NCBI RefSeq assembly: GCF_011059185.1
Contig: NZ_JAALFE010000001.1
Span: 62,001 to 126,000 of the forward strand
DNA length: 64,000 bases
Source: Paragemmobacter kunshanensis
GTDB lineage: Bacteria; Pseudomonadota; Alphaproteobacteria; Rhodobacterales; Rhodobacteraceae
Direction of reading: 5' to 3'
The notes under the pieces were generated by a model. The model ran no database searches. It was not told the origin of the DNA and saw only the letters and a program-made list of their open reading frames with translations. Position numbers and translations under genes: made by a program. Position 1 is the first letter of the stretch. Each line of letters opens with the position of its first letter. Positions 25,834 through 35,143 of this stretch are shown one piece after another.

Positions 25834-27480
25834 ATGGCCGACATCGTCCGTGAGTCGATGGAATATGACGTGGTGATCGTGGGCGCGGGCCCGGCCGGCC
25901 TGTCGGCGGCGATCCGGCTGAAGCAGCTTGATCCCGACATGACGGTGGTGGTGCTGGAAAAGGGATCCGAGGTCGGCGCGCATATCCTGTCTGGCGCGGT
26001 GCTTGACCCGTCGGGTCTGGATGCCCTGCTGCCCGACTGGCGCAACATGGGCGCGCCGATCAAGACCGAGGTGAAGGAGGACAACTTCTATATCCTCGGC
26101 CCCGCCGGTCAGGTGCGTATCCCCAATTTCCCCATGCCGCCCTTGATGAACAACCACGGCAATTACATCGTTTCCATGGCGAATGTCTGCCGCTGGATGG
26201 CCGGTGTGGCCGAGGGGCTGGGCGTGGAGATCTTCCCCGGCATGAGCGCCTCTGCGCTGGTCTATGAAGGCGACCGGGTGAAGGGTGTCGTGGCGGGCGA
26301 ATTCGGGCGCGATCCGGAAACGGGCGAGCCGGGGCCGAGCTATGAGCCGGGGATGGAACTGCACGGCAAATACGTCTTCCTGTCGGAAGGCGTGCGCGGA
26401 TCGCTGTCGAAAGAGGTGATCGCCAAGTATGACCTGTCCAAGGGCCACTGCCCGCAGAAATTCGGGCTTGGCATGAAGGAGATCTGGGAGATCGACCCCG
26501 CCAAGCACCGCGAGGGGACGGTCACGCATACGATGGGCTGGCCGCTGGGCAGCAATGCGGGCGGCGGGTCTTTCATCTATCATCTGGAAAACAATCAGGT
26601 TTACGTGGGCTTCGTCGTCCACCTGAACTATGAAAACCCGCATCTTTACCCCTATATGGAATTCCAGCGCTTCAAGCATCACCCGATGGTGGCGGAACTC
26701 CTGAAGGGCGGGAAGCGCGTGGCCTATGGCGCGCGGGCGATTTCCGAAGGCGGCTGGCAGTCGATCCCCAAGATGGTGGCGCCGGGCGTGGCGCTGCTGG
26801 GCTGTTCGGCGGGGCTGGTGAACGTGCCGCGCATCAAGGGCAACCATAATGCCATGCTGTCGGGCAAGGCGGCGGCCGAGGCCGCCCATGACGCCATCAA
26901 GGCAGGCCGAGCGGGGGATGAGCTTTCGGCCTATGAGACGGCCGTCAGGACCGGCCCCATCGGGAAAGACCTGAAGAAGGTGCGGAACGTCAAGCCGCTC
27001 TGGTCCAAATACGGGCTGGTGGCCAGCCTGATGGGTGGCGGGATCGACATGTGGGCCAATACCATCGGGCTGACGGTCCTTGGCACGCTGCGCCATGGCA
27101 AATCGGACGCGGCGGCGACGGGGTTGGCGAAGAACCACAAGCCCATCGACTATCCCAAGCCCGATGGCGTTCTGTCCTTCGACCGGCTGACGAATGTGGC
27201 CTACAGCTTCACCAACCATGACGAGGCGCAGCCCGCGCATCTGAAGCTGAAGGATCCGTCGATCCCGATCTCGGTCAACCTGCCGAAATATGCCGAACCG
27301 GCGCAGCGCTATTGCCCGGCCGGGGTTTATGAAGTGCTGGGCGAGGGGAATGACGCGACCTTCCGGATCAACTTCCAGAACTGCGTGCATTGCAAGACCT
27401 GCGACATCAAGGATCCCAGCCAGAACATCAACTGGACCACGCCGCAGGGCGGCGGCGGGCCGAACTATCCCAACATGTGA
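25834..27480 (+). CDS. etfD: Electron transfer flavoprotein-ubiquinone oxidoreductase
   Basis: 548 residues from the ATG at 25834, after the ribosome binding site AGGAG at 25821. Passes electrons from ETF, reduced by acyl-CoA dehydrogenases, to ubiquinone at the inner membrane. The N-terminal FAD motif is VVIVGAGPAGLSAAIRL. The C-terminal 4Fe-4S ligands are in RYCPAGVYE and NCVHCKTCDIKDPSQN, and the protein ends in the typical GGGGPNYPNM. A GC-rich hairpin follows. Confidence 0.97.
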   Translation: MADIVRESMEYDVVIVGAGPAGLSAAIRLKQLDPDMTVVVLEKGSEVGAHILSGAVLDPSGLDALLPDWRNMGAPIKTEVKEDNFYILGPAGQVRIPNFPMPPLMNNHGNYIVSMANVCRWMAGVAEGLGVEIFPGMSASALVYEGDRVKGVVAGEFGRDPETGEPGPSYEPGMELHGKYVFLSEGVRGSLSKEVIAKYDLSKGHCPQKFGLGMKEIWEIDPAKHREGTVTHTMGWPLGSNAGGGSFIYHLENNQVYVGFVVHLNYENPHLYPYMEFQRFKHHPMVAELLKGGKRVAYGARAISEGGWQSIPKMVAPGVALLGCSAGLVNVPRIKGNHNAMLSGKAAAEAAHDAIKAGRAGDELSAYETAVRTGPIGKDLKKVRNVKPLWSKYGLVASLMGGGIDMWANTIGLTVLGTLRHGKSDAAATGLAKNHKPIDYPKPDGVLSFDRLTNVAYSFTNHDEAQPAHLKLKDPSIPISVNLPKYAEPAQRYCPAGVYEVLGEGNDATFRINFQNCVHCKTCDIKDPSQNINWTTPQGGGGPNYPNM

Positions 27481-27523
27481 TGCGGCATTTCTGACAATTT
27501 CGTGTGAATCGGCGGGAAACGGC

Positions 27524-27552
27524 GGGCCGGGGGCAGGAATGACCCCCGGCCC
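27524..27552 (+). terminator. GC-rich hairpin after the ETF-QO gene
   Basis: The perfect ten-base stem GGGCCGGGGG (27524-27533) / CCCCCGGCCC (27543-27552) lies 44 bases after the stop. There is no T tract, so it may slow or protect the transcript rather than terminate by itself. Confidence 0.5.
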
Positions 27553-27611
27553 GATTGCCAGTGAACCGCCCCGACGCTAGCTTTTGCGAAACCCGCCGGA
27601 GTTGCCCGCCG

Positions 27612-29336
27612 ATGCCCGCCCAGACCCGCCAGCCCCTCAAGGCCCTTGCCCTTGCCGCCTGCCTTGCCCTGCCGCTTGCCGGGCCGGGCACCGCGCAAGA
27701 GGGCGACGGCAGCGCGGGGGCCTATCTGGCCGCGCGCGTCGCCGCGTCGGAATTCGATTTCCGCGAGGCCGCGCGCTGGTATGACCGGCTGCTGGACAGC
27801 GGCGCCGATGACGCGGCAACGCTGGAAGGCAGCCTGATTTCGCATATGAGCCTGGGCGACATCGACCGCGCGGCAGACCTGTCGCGGCTGCTGGTGCAGA
27901 AGGGCGGGCGCAGCCAGACCGCCTATATCGCCCTGCTGACGGATCAGGTCGCGCGTGAGGACTATGCCGCGCTGATCGCAGATATCGAGGCGGGCCGCTC
28001 TGTCGGGCGGCTGCTGGATGATCTGGTGATGGCCTGGGCGGCCCTTGGCGACGGGCGCATGTCCGATGCCGTCGCAGGCTTTGACGAACTGGCCAGCGCG
28101 CCGGGGCTCGAGGCCTTCGGTCTTTATCACAAGGCGCTGGCGCTTGCCTCTGTCGGGGATTTCGAAAGCGCCGACAACATCCTGTCGGGCCGCGAGGCGG
28201 GGCAGATCGCGCTGATGCGGCGCGGGGCCATCGCCCATGTCCAGATCCTGAGCCAGCTTGAACGCCCCGCCGATGCGATCGCGCTTCTTGATCGCGCTTT
28301 CGGCCCCGAGGCCGACCCGCAGGTGGATGGCCTGCGCGCCCGGCTGCAGGCGGGCGAGACGCTGCCCTTCGATCTGGTGCGCAACCCGAAGGACGGCATC
28401 GCCGAGGTGTTCTTCTCGCTGGCGACCGCGCTGCGGGGCGAGGCCGAGGATGGCTATACCCTGCTTTACGCCCGCGCGGCGACGCATCTGCGCCCCGATC
28501 ACTCCGAGGCGCGGCTTCTGGCGGCGGGCTTGCTGGAAAACCTGGATCAGCACGCGCTGGCCGGGGAAACCTATGCCCTGATCCCCGCCACTGACCCGGC
28601 CTATCACGTGGCCGAAATCGGCCGCGCCGACACGCTGATCGCCGAAGGCAAGACCGAGGCCGCGCTCGAGGTGCTGCAGGCCCTGACCCGCAGCCATGGC
28701 CAACTGGTCGAGGTGCATTCCGCCCTGGCCGATGCCCTGCGCCGCGAGGAACGCTTCGCCGATGCGATCCCGGTCTATACCCGCGCCATCGACCTGATCC
28801 CCGAGGCCGAGCAGCGCCACTGGACGCTGTTCTATTCGCGCGGCATCAGCAATGAACGCGCCGGGAACTGGACCGAGGCCGAGGCCGATTTCCGCCGCGC
28901 GCTGGAATTGAACCCGGAACAGCCGCAGGTCCTGAACTATCTGGGCTACAGCTTTGTCGACCGGGGCGAAAACCTGGACGAGGCGCTGGAGATGATCAAG
29001 CGCGCCGTCGCGGCCCAGCCCGAGGCGGGCTATATCATCGACAGCCTGGCCTGGGCGCTGTTCCGGCTGGGCCGCTATGACGAGGCGGTAGAGCCGATGG
29101 AGCGGGCCTCGATCCTCGAACCCGTGGATCCGGTGGTGACGGACCATCTGGGCGATGTCTACTGGGCCGTGGGCCGCAAGCTCGAGGCGCGGTTCCAGTG
29201 GCACCGCGCGCTGTCCTTCGACCCCGAGGAGAAAGAGGCCAAGCGCATCCGGCGCAAGCTGGAGGTGGGGCTGGATAGCGTGCTGGCCGAAGAGGGCGCG
29301 AAACCCCTGACCGAAGTGGCGAATGGCGGAAACTGA
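27612..29336 (+). CDS. Exported tetratricopeptide repeat protein
   Basis: 574 residues from the ATG at 27612, which gives a signal peptide ([20 protein letters not shown], cleavage near AQ). The rest is a long array of TPR-like helical pairs. The best-preserved repeats are near the C-terminus, for example [39 protein letters not shown] and [18 protein letters not shown]. It probably acts as a periplasmic or outer-membrane-associated scaffold. The partner is unknown. Its 3' end overlaps ispE by 14 bases, so the two are cotranscribed. Confidence 0.85.
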   Translation: MPAQTRQPLKALALAACLALPLAGPGTAQEGDGSAGAYLAARVAASEFDFREAARWYDRLLDSGADDAATLEGSLISHMSLGDIDRAADLSRLLVQKGGRSQTAYIALLTDQVAREDYAALIADIEAGRSVGRLLDDLVMAWAALGDGRMSDAVAGFDELASAPGLEAFGLYHKALALASVGDFESADNILSGREAGQIALMRRGAIAHVQILSQLERPADAIALLDRAFGPEADPQVDGLRARLQAGETLPFDLVRNPKDGIAEVFFSLATALRGEAEDGYTLLYARAATHLRPDHSEARLLAAGLLENLDQHALAGETYALIPATDPAYHVAEIGRADTLIAEGKTEAALEVLQALTRSHGQLVEVHSALADALRREERFADAIPVYTRAIDLIPEAEQRHWTLFYSRGISNERAGNWTEAEADFRRALELNPEQPQVLNYLGYSFVDRGENLDEALEMIKRAVAAQPEAGYIIDSLAWALFRLGRYDEAVEPMERASILEPVDPVVTDHLGDVYWAVGRKLEARFQWHRALSFDPEEKEAKRIRRKLEVGLDSVLAEEGAKPLTEVANGGN

Positions 29337-30156
29337 ATTCGCGCCGGCCAAGATCAACCTCTGCCTGCATGTCACGGGGCGGCGGGCGGACGGGTATCAC
29401 CTGCTCGATTCGCTGGTTGTCTTTGCCGGGGTGGGGGATCAGGTCAGCGGAACGCTGGCTGATCCCCCATCGCTGAGCGTTGAAGGCCCGAAGGCTGAGG
29501 GGCTGACGGGTGAGGGGGATAACCTTGTCCTGCGCGCCGCGCGGGCGATGGGCGTTTCCGCGCGGATCGTGCTGGAAAAGCACCTGCCGGTATCGTCAGG
29601 GATCGGCGGCGGGTCGGCGGATGCCGCGGCCACGCTGCGCCTGCTGGCGCGGCTGTCAGGGCGGGCCCTGCCCGAGGCGGCCGCCGTGCTGGCGCTGGGG
29701 GCGGATGTGCCGGTCTGTCTGGCGGGGCGGCCCGCCCGCATGACGGGGATCGGCGAGGGGCTGGCCCCCCTGCCCCCCTTGCCCGAGGTCTGGCTGGTGC
29801 TGGCCAATCCGGGCGTTGCCCTGTCCACCCCCGCGATCTTCCGCGCGCTGGCGCGGGCGGACAATGCCCCCCTGCCCCGCGACCTGCCGCGCCTGCGCAG
29901 CGCGGCGGACCTGGCGGCCTTCGTGATGATGCAGCGAAACGATCTGGAACCGCCCGCCCTGGCCCTTGAACCCGTCATCGGGCGGGTGAAGGCAGCGCTG
30001 TCGGCGCAGGCAGGCTGCCTGATGGCGCGGATGTCGGGTTCGGGGGCGACATGCTTTGGCCTGTTCGCGGACCCTTTGGCCGCCCATGCCGCAGCACGGG
30101 CGATCCGCGCGGCAGAGCCGGGCTGGTGGGTGGCGGACGCGCCGCTGCTGCCCTAG
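29323..30156 (+). CDS. ispE: 4-diphosphocytidyl-2-C-methyl-D-erythritol kinase
   Basis: 277 residues. ATP-dependent kinase of the MEP isoprenoid pathway, which ultimately feeds the polyprenyl synthase encoded at 30988. The GHMP-kinase ATP motif is [18 protein letters not shown]. The N-terminal [20 protein letters not shown] is diagnostic, and [12 protein letters not shown] is motif 3. The start overlaps the TPR gene by 14 bases. The 3' end overlaps the convergent OB-fold gene by four bases. Confidence 0.96.
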   Translation: MAETEFAPAKINLCLHVTGRRADGYHLLDSLVVFAGVGDQVSGTLADPPSLSVEGPKAEGLTGEGDNLVLRAARAMGVSARIVLEKHLPVSSGIGGGSADAAATLRLLARLSGRALPEAAAVLALGADVPVCLAGRPARMTGIGEGLAPLPPLPEVWLVLANPGVALSTPAIFRALARADNAPLPRDLPRLRSAADLAAFVMMQRNDLEPPALALEPVIGRVKAALSAQAGCLMARMSGSGATCFGLFADPLAAHAAARAIRAAEPGWWVADAPLLP

Positions 30157-30485
30157 GCCCAGTCGTGGCGGAAGGCCACCTCGCTGCCATCGGCGCGGCG
30201 CAGGGCGCGGGCCACGAATTCCGGCGGAAACCCCTCTTCCAGCGCGCCCATGACCGTGACCTCTTCGCCCACCTCGACCGGCAGGCCATGCGGCCCGACA
30301 TAGACGGTGACGACGCCCGACGCATCCTTCAGGCGGAAGGCATCGGAATCGGTGATGCGCATCACCTTGCCGCTGACGGTGACAGGCTGGCCGCGCGGGG
30401 CCTTGGCGATGGGAACGGGGGCGGCGAAGGCGGCCGAGGCCGAAAGCAGCACGGCGGCCATCGCGGCGGAACGGATCATCGTCAT
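30153..30485 (-). CDS. Exported OB-fold (BOF / YgiW-like) small protein
   Basis: 110 residues with a signal peptide ([19 protein letters not shown]). The mature part is one OB-fold of the bacterial BOF type: [39 protein letters not shown], then VMGAL. YgiW/YdeI-type members are periplasmic proteins linked to stress tolerance; the ligand is unknown. A closely related copy lies just upstream on the same strand (30561-30886), so this is a tandem duplication. Confidence 0.75.
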   Translation of the reverse strand: MTMIRSAAMAAVLLSASAAFAAPVPIAKAPRGQPVTVSGKVMRITDSDAFRLKDASGVVTVYVGPHGLPVEVGEEVTVMGALEEGFPPEFVARALRRADGSEVAFRHDWA

Positions 30486-30523
30486 CTCCCTGTTTGTCTT
30501 TCGTTACCATGGGAGGTGGGAAA

Positions 30524-30551
30524 GCCGCCCCCCCTTGGCAAGGGGGGCGGC
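30524..30551 (-). terminator. Strong GC hairpin between the tandem OB-fold genes
   Basis: The stem GCCGCCCCCC (30524-30533) / GGGGGGCGGC (30542-30551) is followed on the minus strand by TTTCCC. It lies 10 bases after the stop of the upstream copy and probably ends its transcript. Confidence 0.5.
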
Positions 30552-30560
30552 CTGCCCGGA

Positions 30561-30886
30561 TCAATCGTATCGGTGATCGAAGGTCACTTCCGTGCCATCG
30601 GCGCGGGTGGCCTGCCGGGCATAAAGCTCCAACCGGCCGAAGTCCCGATCGACGATCCCGCTGACGGTGATCGCCTCGCCCATGTCGAAGGGCACGATGC
30701 CGGGGCCGATGTAGACAAGGACCGATCCGCTGTCGTCGCGCAGGCGGAATTCATCCTCATCCGTGATGCGGTCCACCACGCCGCTGATGGTGGCGGTGCT
30801 GCCATATTGCAGATCGCCGATGGCGACCGTGTTTGCCAAGGCGGGCCCGCCAGAAAAAGACCTGTCAGAAAAAGAAAGCCGCGCAT
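30561..30886 (-). pseudogene. Second BOF OB-fold gene, frameshifted in the signal peptide
   Basis: The mature OB-fold is intact: NTVAIGDLQYGSTATISGVV, DEDEFRLRDDSGSVLVYIGP and VPFDMGEAITVSGIVD. It is clearly related to the protein at 30153-30485. The ATG at 30886 encodes a good signal peptide start (MRGFLFLTGLFLAG), but that frame leaves the OB-fold frame at the C/G run around 30841-30850. One extra base there would give ...LAGPALANTV, a normal signal peptide and cleavage site. So it is a one-base frameshift: a real mutation, or a sequencing error. A TTG start after the shift is possible but would give a leaderless protein. Confidence 0.7.
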
Positions 30887-30987
30887 CGAACCCTCCATCA
30901 TTTGCACCTGAGGGACAGGTCGGGATGGATGAAGGCCGGAACAATCGCGCTGACGCCGATTTTATCGGGCTTGAGCGGCGGGGCGGA

Positions 30988-31989
30988 TCAGTTGATCCGC
31001 GCCACCACGTAATCGGCAAGGTCGGACAGCATGTCGCGCAATTCATGCGCGGGCAGGATGTCGAGCGAGCGCCGCGCGGTTTCGGCCCAATGCAGCGCCT
31101 CGTCCCGGGCTGCGGCCATCGCGCCGTGGCGGGCCATGATCGCCATGGCCTGCGCCAGATCGCCGTCGCGCTGATCCCCCTTTTCGATGGTGCGCTGCCA
31201 GAAGGCGCGTTCCTCGGCATCGGCCCGGGCCACGGCCTTGATGACAGGGAGCGTCAGTTTGCGTTCGCGGAAATCGTCGCCCGTGTTCTTGCCGATGGCG
31301 GCATCGGTGCCGCCGTAATCCAGCAGGTCATCGACGATCTGGAAGGCAATGCCCAGCGCATCGCCATAGGCGCGCAGGGCTTGCACCTGCGCCTCGGGGA
31401 CAGTGGCGATGACGCCGCCCACTTCCATGGCGGCCGCGAAAAGCGCCGCCGTCTTGCCTCGGATCACCTGAAGGTAGATGCCTTCCGTCGTGCCAAGATC
31501 CTGCGCGGCGGTGAGTTGCAGCACCTCGCCCTCGGCGATCACGGCAGAGGCATTGGCAAGGATGTCCATCACCCGCAGCGACTGTGTTTCCACCATCAAC
31601 TGGAAGGAGCGCGCGAAAAGGTAATCGCCGACAAGGACCGAGGATTTGTTGTCCCATAGCAGGTTCGCCGTGGGCCGCCCCCGGCGGCGTTCGCTTTCAT
31701 CCACCACATCGTCATGCAGCAGCGTGGCGGTGTGGATGAATTCCACCGTGGCGGCCAGCTTGACGTGATTCTCGCCCTGATAGCCGCACATCCGCGCGGC
31801 GGCGAGTGTCAGCATGGGCCGCAGGCGTTTCCCCCCGGCCTCGACCAGATGCGCCGTGACTTCGGGGATGCGGGGGGCGTGTTCGCTGGCCATGCGGGTG
31901 CGGATCAGCGCATTCACCGCCGCCATGTCATCGGCCAGCCATGCGGCCAGGCGGTCATGCGGTTTCTGCGCGGCCTCGTCCAAACCCAT
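30988..31989 (-). CDS. ispB: Long-chain polyprenyl diphosphate synthase (ubiquinone side chain)
   Basis: 333 residues from the ATG at 31989. Both aspartate-rich motifs of trans-prenyltransferases are present: LLHDDVVDESERRRG (FARM) and IVDDLLDYGG (SARM), plus GGKRLRP for isopentenyl diphosphate binding. The residues before the FARM (AATVEFIHTATLL) lack bulky blocks, consistent with a long product such as the deca- or octaprenyl chain of ubiquinone. Chain length is inferred. It diverges from the DUF2007 gene with only 47 bases between. Confidence 0.93.
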   Translation of the reverse strand: MGLDEAAQKPHDRLAAWLADDMAAVNALIRTRMASEHAPRIPEVTAHLVEAGGKRLRPMLTLAAARMCGYQGENHVKLAATVEFIHTATLLHDDVVDESERRRGRPTANLLWDNKSSVLVGDYLFARSFQLMVETQSLRVMDILANASAVIAEGEVLQLTAAQDLGTTEGIYLQVIRGKTAALFAAAMEVGGVIATVPEAQVQALRAYGDALGIAFQIVDDLLDYGGTDAAIGKNTGDDFRERKLTLPVIKAVARADAEERAFWQRTIEKGDQRDGDLAQAMAIMARHGAMAAARDEALHWAETARRSLDILPAHELRDMLSDLADYVVARIN

Positions 31990-32036
31990 TCCCCCGCCTC
32001 TCGACTTTTCGGGCCAATGCCCGGTAACCTTGGCCC

Positions 32037-32255
32037 ATGAAAGAGCTTTTGCGCAGCACGGATCCGACGGTGATCGCCTTTGCAACCGCCCTGCTTGAAG
32101 GCGAGGATATAGACGTATTCGACATGGACGTCCACATGAGCATCCTTGACGGCAGCCTTGGCATATTGCCGCGCCGGTTGATGGTGCGGGATGCGGACCT
32201 GTTCATCGCCCGCGCGGTGCTGCGGGACAATGGCATCCCGACGGGGCTGGAGTGA
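32037..32255 (+). CDS. DUF2007 domain protein
   Basis: 72 residues: MKELLRSTDPTVIAFATALL, then GEDIDVFDMDVHMS, ending RAVLRDNGIP. This is the DUF2007 (putative signal-transducing, ferredoxin-like) fold, which covers the whole protein. Function is unknown. Its stop overlaps the GTG start of the methyltransferase gene, so the two are coupled. This pair is conserved next to polyprenyl synthase genes in relatives, from memory. Confidence 0.85.
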   Translation: MKELLRSTDPTVIAFATALLEGEDIDVFDMDVHMSILDGSLGILPRRLMVRDADLFIARAVLRDNGIPTGLE

Positions 32256-33025
32256 GCCTGTTTCCCGATGACGCCCTGACGGATGACAAGTTCCTGATGG
32301 GAAGGTTGCGCCTGCTGCAACCCGCACGCGGCTATCGCGCGGCGACGGATCCCGTGCTGCTGGCCGCCGCCTGCCCGGCCCGGGCGGGGGAAAGCGTGCT
32401 GGATCTGGGTTGCGGGGCGGGGGCGGCGGCGCTGTGCCTTGGCGCGCGGGTGCCGGGGGTGGTTCTGGCGGGGCTGGAGGTGCAGCCCGAATATGCCGAT
32501 CTGGCGCGGCGCAATTCGGAACGGAACGGGATGGCGATGGAGGTGGTGGAAGGCGACCTGACGGCCATGCCGCGCGCACTGCGGCGGGACTTCGACCATG
32601 TCATCGCCAACCCGCCCTATTACGACGCGGGGGGGTCGCCCTCGCCCGTCGCGGCGCGGGACCGGGCGCTGCGGGTGGCCACGCCGATCGCCGCCTGGGT
32701 CGCCGCCGCGGGGGCGCGGCTGCGGCCAGGCGGCTGGCTGACCATGATCTTCGCCACGCCCTGCCTGCCCGAGGCGCTGGCGGCTTTGCCGCCCAAGCTC
32801 GGCTCGGCCATGGTCCTGCCGCTGGAGCCGCGCAGCGGCCGCGCCCCGCCCCGCGTGATCCTGCAGGCGCGGAAGGGCGGGCGGGCGGCCTTCCGGCTGC
32901 TCGCGCCCTTCACCCTGCATGAGGGCCCGTCACATGACGGTGATCGCGAAAGCTATACCCAAGCCGCGAACGATGTTCTGCGCAACGGGGCCGATCTTTC
33001 GGCGGCCTTTGGCCGGGATCGTTAG
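32252..33025 (+). CDS. TrmN6-like SAM-dependent N6-adenine methyltransferase
   Basis: 257 residues, starting at GTG 32252, which overlaps the previous stop. The SAM motif I is VLDLGCGAGAAALCLGARVP, and the catalytic NPPYY (in HVIANPPYYDAGG) marks N-methylation of an amino group on adenine. The N-terminal block (LLQPARGYRAATDPVLLAAA) is typical of the YfiC/TrmN6 group that methylates tRNA1Val at A37. The exact nucleic acid target is not provable from sequence. Confidence 0.88.
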   Translation: MSLFPDDALTDDKFLMGRLRLLQPARGYRAATDPVLLAAACPARAGESVLDLGCGAGAAALCLGARVPGVVLAGLEVQPEYADLARRNSERNGMAMEVVEGDLTAMPRALRRDFDHVIANPPYYDAGGSPSPVAARDRALRVATPIAAWVAAAGARLRPGGWLTMIFATPCLPEALAALPPKLGSAMVLPLEPRSGRAPPRVILQARKGGRAAFRLLAPFTLHEGPSHDGDRESYTQAANDVLRNGADLSAAFGRDR

Positions 33026-33117
33026 ACCTATCCGTAAGTCGGCACCGATTGTCCGTGACACGACTCAAGGGTTGTGTTGCACTCAACCTGTCGGAACCAA
33101 TCATGAGGAGGACGGAT

Positions 33118-33285
33118 ATGACGATTGCTTCGCATCTGCAGGAACTGCGCCGCAAGCATGAGCACCTCTCTGACATGGTCGAGCGTGAGCAGCGAAGCCC
33201 CGGCGCGGATGCCCTGAGGATTGCCGAGCTGAAGAAGCAGAAACTCAAGCTCAAGGAAGAGATGACCCGCCTGCAACAGGCCTGA
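33118..33285 (+). CDS. DUF465 (YdcH) family small protein
   Basis: 55 residues from the ATG at 33118, after the strong ribosome binding site GAGGAGGAC. Almost all alpha-helical and highly charged (HLQELRRKHEHLSDMVEREQ; LKKQKLKLKEEMTRLQQA), so a helical hairpin or coiled coil. The DUF465/YdcH family is widespread in proteobacteria and has no assigned function. Confidence 0.9.
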   Translation: MTIASHLQELRRKHEHLSDMVEREQRSPGADALRIAELKKQKLKLKEEMTRLQQA

Positions 33286-33290
33286 GGGGT

Positions 33291-34154
33291 TTACCCTTCG
33301 GCGCTGGTGCCCGCCCGGGCGGCCAGCGCCGCCCCCCCGGTGATGAGGATGGCCGCGCCAAGGATCGTCCATGACGCCGGGCTGATGCCTGCTGTGACGA
33401 GGGCAAGCGTGGACAGCAGGGGTGCTGCATAGGAGGCGACGCCGAGAAGCTGGATGTCGCCCTTCTTCATGCCGATATCCCATGTGAAGAAGGCCGCGCC
33501 GACCGGCCCGATGCCCAGTGCAAGAATGGACAGCCAGCCGATGGCGCCCGTCGGCCAGACCGTTTGTTCCACCAGCGGATGCACGAGCGCCGAGAGAAGC
33601 GCCGTGCCAAGGCAGAAGACGGTGACGCTTTCGGTGGGGACGTCGCCAAGGCGACGGGAGAGGGTGGAATAACCCGCCCAGGTGAGGGCGCAGAGAAAGC
33701 CGAGGAACAGGCCAAGCGGGGTGGCGGCCCCGCCGCTGTCACGCCCCAGAACGATCAGCGCCGCGCCGGCAAAGGCGATCAGCGCGCCGATCAGGACCAG
33801 GGGGCGCAGACGTTCGCCCGGCAGGAGGCTGGCGAAAAGCACGATGAAGAGCGGCCAGAGATAGGCCATCAGCCCCGTCTCTGCCGAGGGCGCGATGCGG
33901 AAGGCCGTGAAGTAAAGCGCGTGATAGCCGAAGAGGCCGAGGATGCCGAAGGCATAGACCCGCCATGAAATGCCGCGCAGCCGGTCCAGCCCGTTCCTGA
34001 GCGTCCAGATCAGGCCCAGCGTGCCGCCGATGCCGAAGGTGAGCGCGTTCAGCAGGAAGGGCGGCACCGGGGCCGAGCCGATGGTGAAAAGCGCAAGCAG
34101 CGCCCACATCAGGACGGCGGTAAAGCCGATGGCGGTTGCGTTTCTCTGCGTCAT
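33291..34154 (-). CDS. EamA/DMT-family exporter (YddG-like)
   Basis: 287 residues from the ATG at 34154, with ten hydrophobic segments in two EamA repeats (the second begins near GLFLGFLCALTWAGYSTLSR). It opens with ATAIGFTAVLMWALLALFTI and includes FRIAPSAETGLMAYLWPLFI, typical of the aromatic amino acid exporter branch (YddG). Substrate not proven. Its promoter region would lie in or beside the hairpin cluster at 34207-34352. Confidence 0.87.
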   Translation of the reverse strand: MTQRNATAIGFTAVLMWALLALFTIGSAPVPPFLLNALTFGIGGTLGLIWTLRNGLDRLRGISWRVYAFGILGLFGYHALYFTAFRIAPSAETGLMAYLWPLFIVLFASLLPGERLRPLVLIGALIAFAGAALIVLGRDSGGAATPLGLFLGFLCALTWAGYSTLSRRLGDVPTESVTVFCLGTALLSALVHPLVEQTVWPTGAIGWLSILALGIGPVGAAFFTWDIGMKKGDIQLLGVASYAAPLLSTLALVTAGISPASWTILGAAILITGGAALAARAGTSAEG

Positions 34155-34206
34155 GCCTGCCTCGCGTTCCGCGCGCAACTTAGGCGGGGTGTGGGGCAAG
34201 GGGAAG

Positions 34207-34352
34207 GCGGTTTCTGACGCAGAAACCGCGACGGAATTTGACGCAAATTCCGGGCCCCTGTCGTCGCGCTTCCCGTCCTGCCACCCCTTGGGCGGCAGGA
34301 CGGTCCGATTTCTGCGTCAGAAATCGACGCGGAATTTGCGTCAAATTCCGCG
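34207..34352. repeat. Second TGACGCA hairpin cluster, 2+2 mirrored with central GC hairpin
   Basis: H1 34207-34229 has arm GCGGTTTCTG and loop ACG. H2 34232-34252 has arm CGGAATTTG and loop ACG. A different hairpin (arm CCGTCCTGCC, 34273-34303) occupies the middle. H3 34306-34326 has arm CGATTTCTG and loop CGT. H4 34328-34352 has arm CGCGGAATTTG and loop CGT. Order and orientation repeat the cluster at 12476-12596, and arm types are shared between the clusters. It lies between the 5' end of the exporter gene and the 3' end of phaB. Confidence 0.85.
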
Positions 34353-34362
34353 CCTTCGGTGG

Positions 34363-35088
34363 TCAGACGAAGAACTGCCCGCCATTGGCCGAGATCGTGG
34401 AGCCGGTGATGAAACCCGCATCGTCCGAGGCCAGGAAGACCACCGTCCGCGCGATTTCCTCCGGCTCGCCCAGACGGCCCACCGGAATCTGCGGGATGAT
34501 GCGTTCGGCCAGCACCTTTTCGTCGATCGCCTTCACCATCTCGGTCGCGATATAGCCGGGGCAGATCGCATTGACGGTGATCCCCGCCCGCGCGCCCTCT
34601 TGCGCCAGGGCCTTGGTGAAGCCCAGATCGCCCGACTTGGCGGCGGAATAGTTGGCCTGCCCCGCCTGACCCTTCTGCCCGTTGATGGACGAGATGTTGA
34701 TCACCCGCCCGAACTTGCGGTCGCGCATGCCCGACCACAGCGGATGGGTCATGTTGAACAGGCCGGTCAGGTTGGTGTCGATCACCTCTTTCCACTGCTG
34801 CGGCGTCATCTTGTGGAACATGGCATCGCGGGTGATGCCCGCATTGTTGACCAGCACATCCACCGGGCCGACCTCGGCCTCGACCTTGGCGATGCCCGCC
34901 ACGCAGGCATCGTAATCGGCGACAGACCATTTGAAGGTGGGGATGCCCGTCTCCTTGGTGAAGGCCGCCGCCGCCTCATCGTTGCCGGCATAGTTCGCGG
35001 CCACCTTGTAGCCCGCCGCCTTCAGCGCCACCGAAATCGCGGCGCCGATCCCGCGCGAACCACCTGTTACCAAAGCCACTCGAGCCAT
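34363..35088 (-). CDS. phaB: Acetoacetyl-CoA reductase (PHB and ethylmalonyl-CoA pathway)
   Basis: 241 residues, short-chain dehydrogenase. Reduces acetoacetyl-CoA to (R)-3-hydroxybutyryl-CoA with NADPH. Cofactor motif VTGGSRGIGAAIS; catalytic serine, tyrosine and lysine in ISSINGQKGQAGQANYSAAK. The segment GDLGFTKALAQEGARAGITV and the FITGSTISANGGQFFV end are typical for PhaB. It lies downstream of phaA, separated by two hairpins. The product feeds polyhydroxybutyrate or crotonyl-CoA for the ethylmalonyl-CoA pathway, for which mcl1 is also in this window. Confidence 0.96.
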   Translation of the reverse strand: MARVALVTGGSRGIGAAISVALKAAGYKVAANYAGNDEAAAAFTKETGIPTFKWSVADYDACVAGIAKVEAEVGPVDVLVNNAGITRDAMFHKMTPQQWKEVIDTNLTGLFNMTHPLWSGMRDRKFGRVINISSINGQKGQAGQANYSAAKSGDLGFTKALAQEGARAGITVNAICPGYIATEMVKAIDEKVLAERIIPQIPVGRLGEPEEIARTVVFLASDDAGFITGSTISANGGQFFV

Positions 35089-35143
35089 AAGTCCCTCCTC
35101 CTGAATGCGGACATCGTTGAAATGGTGTTACCGAAATGAAGAG

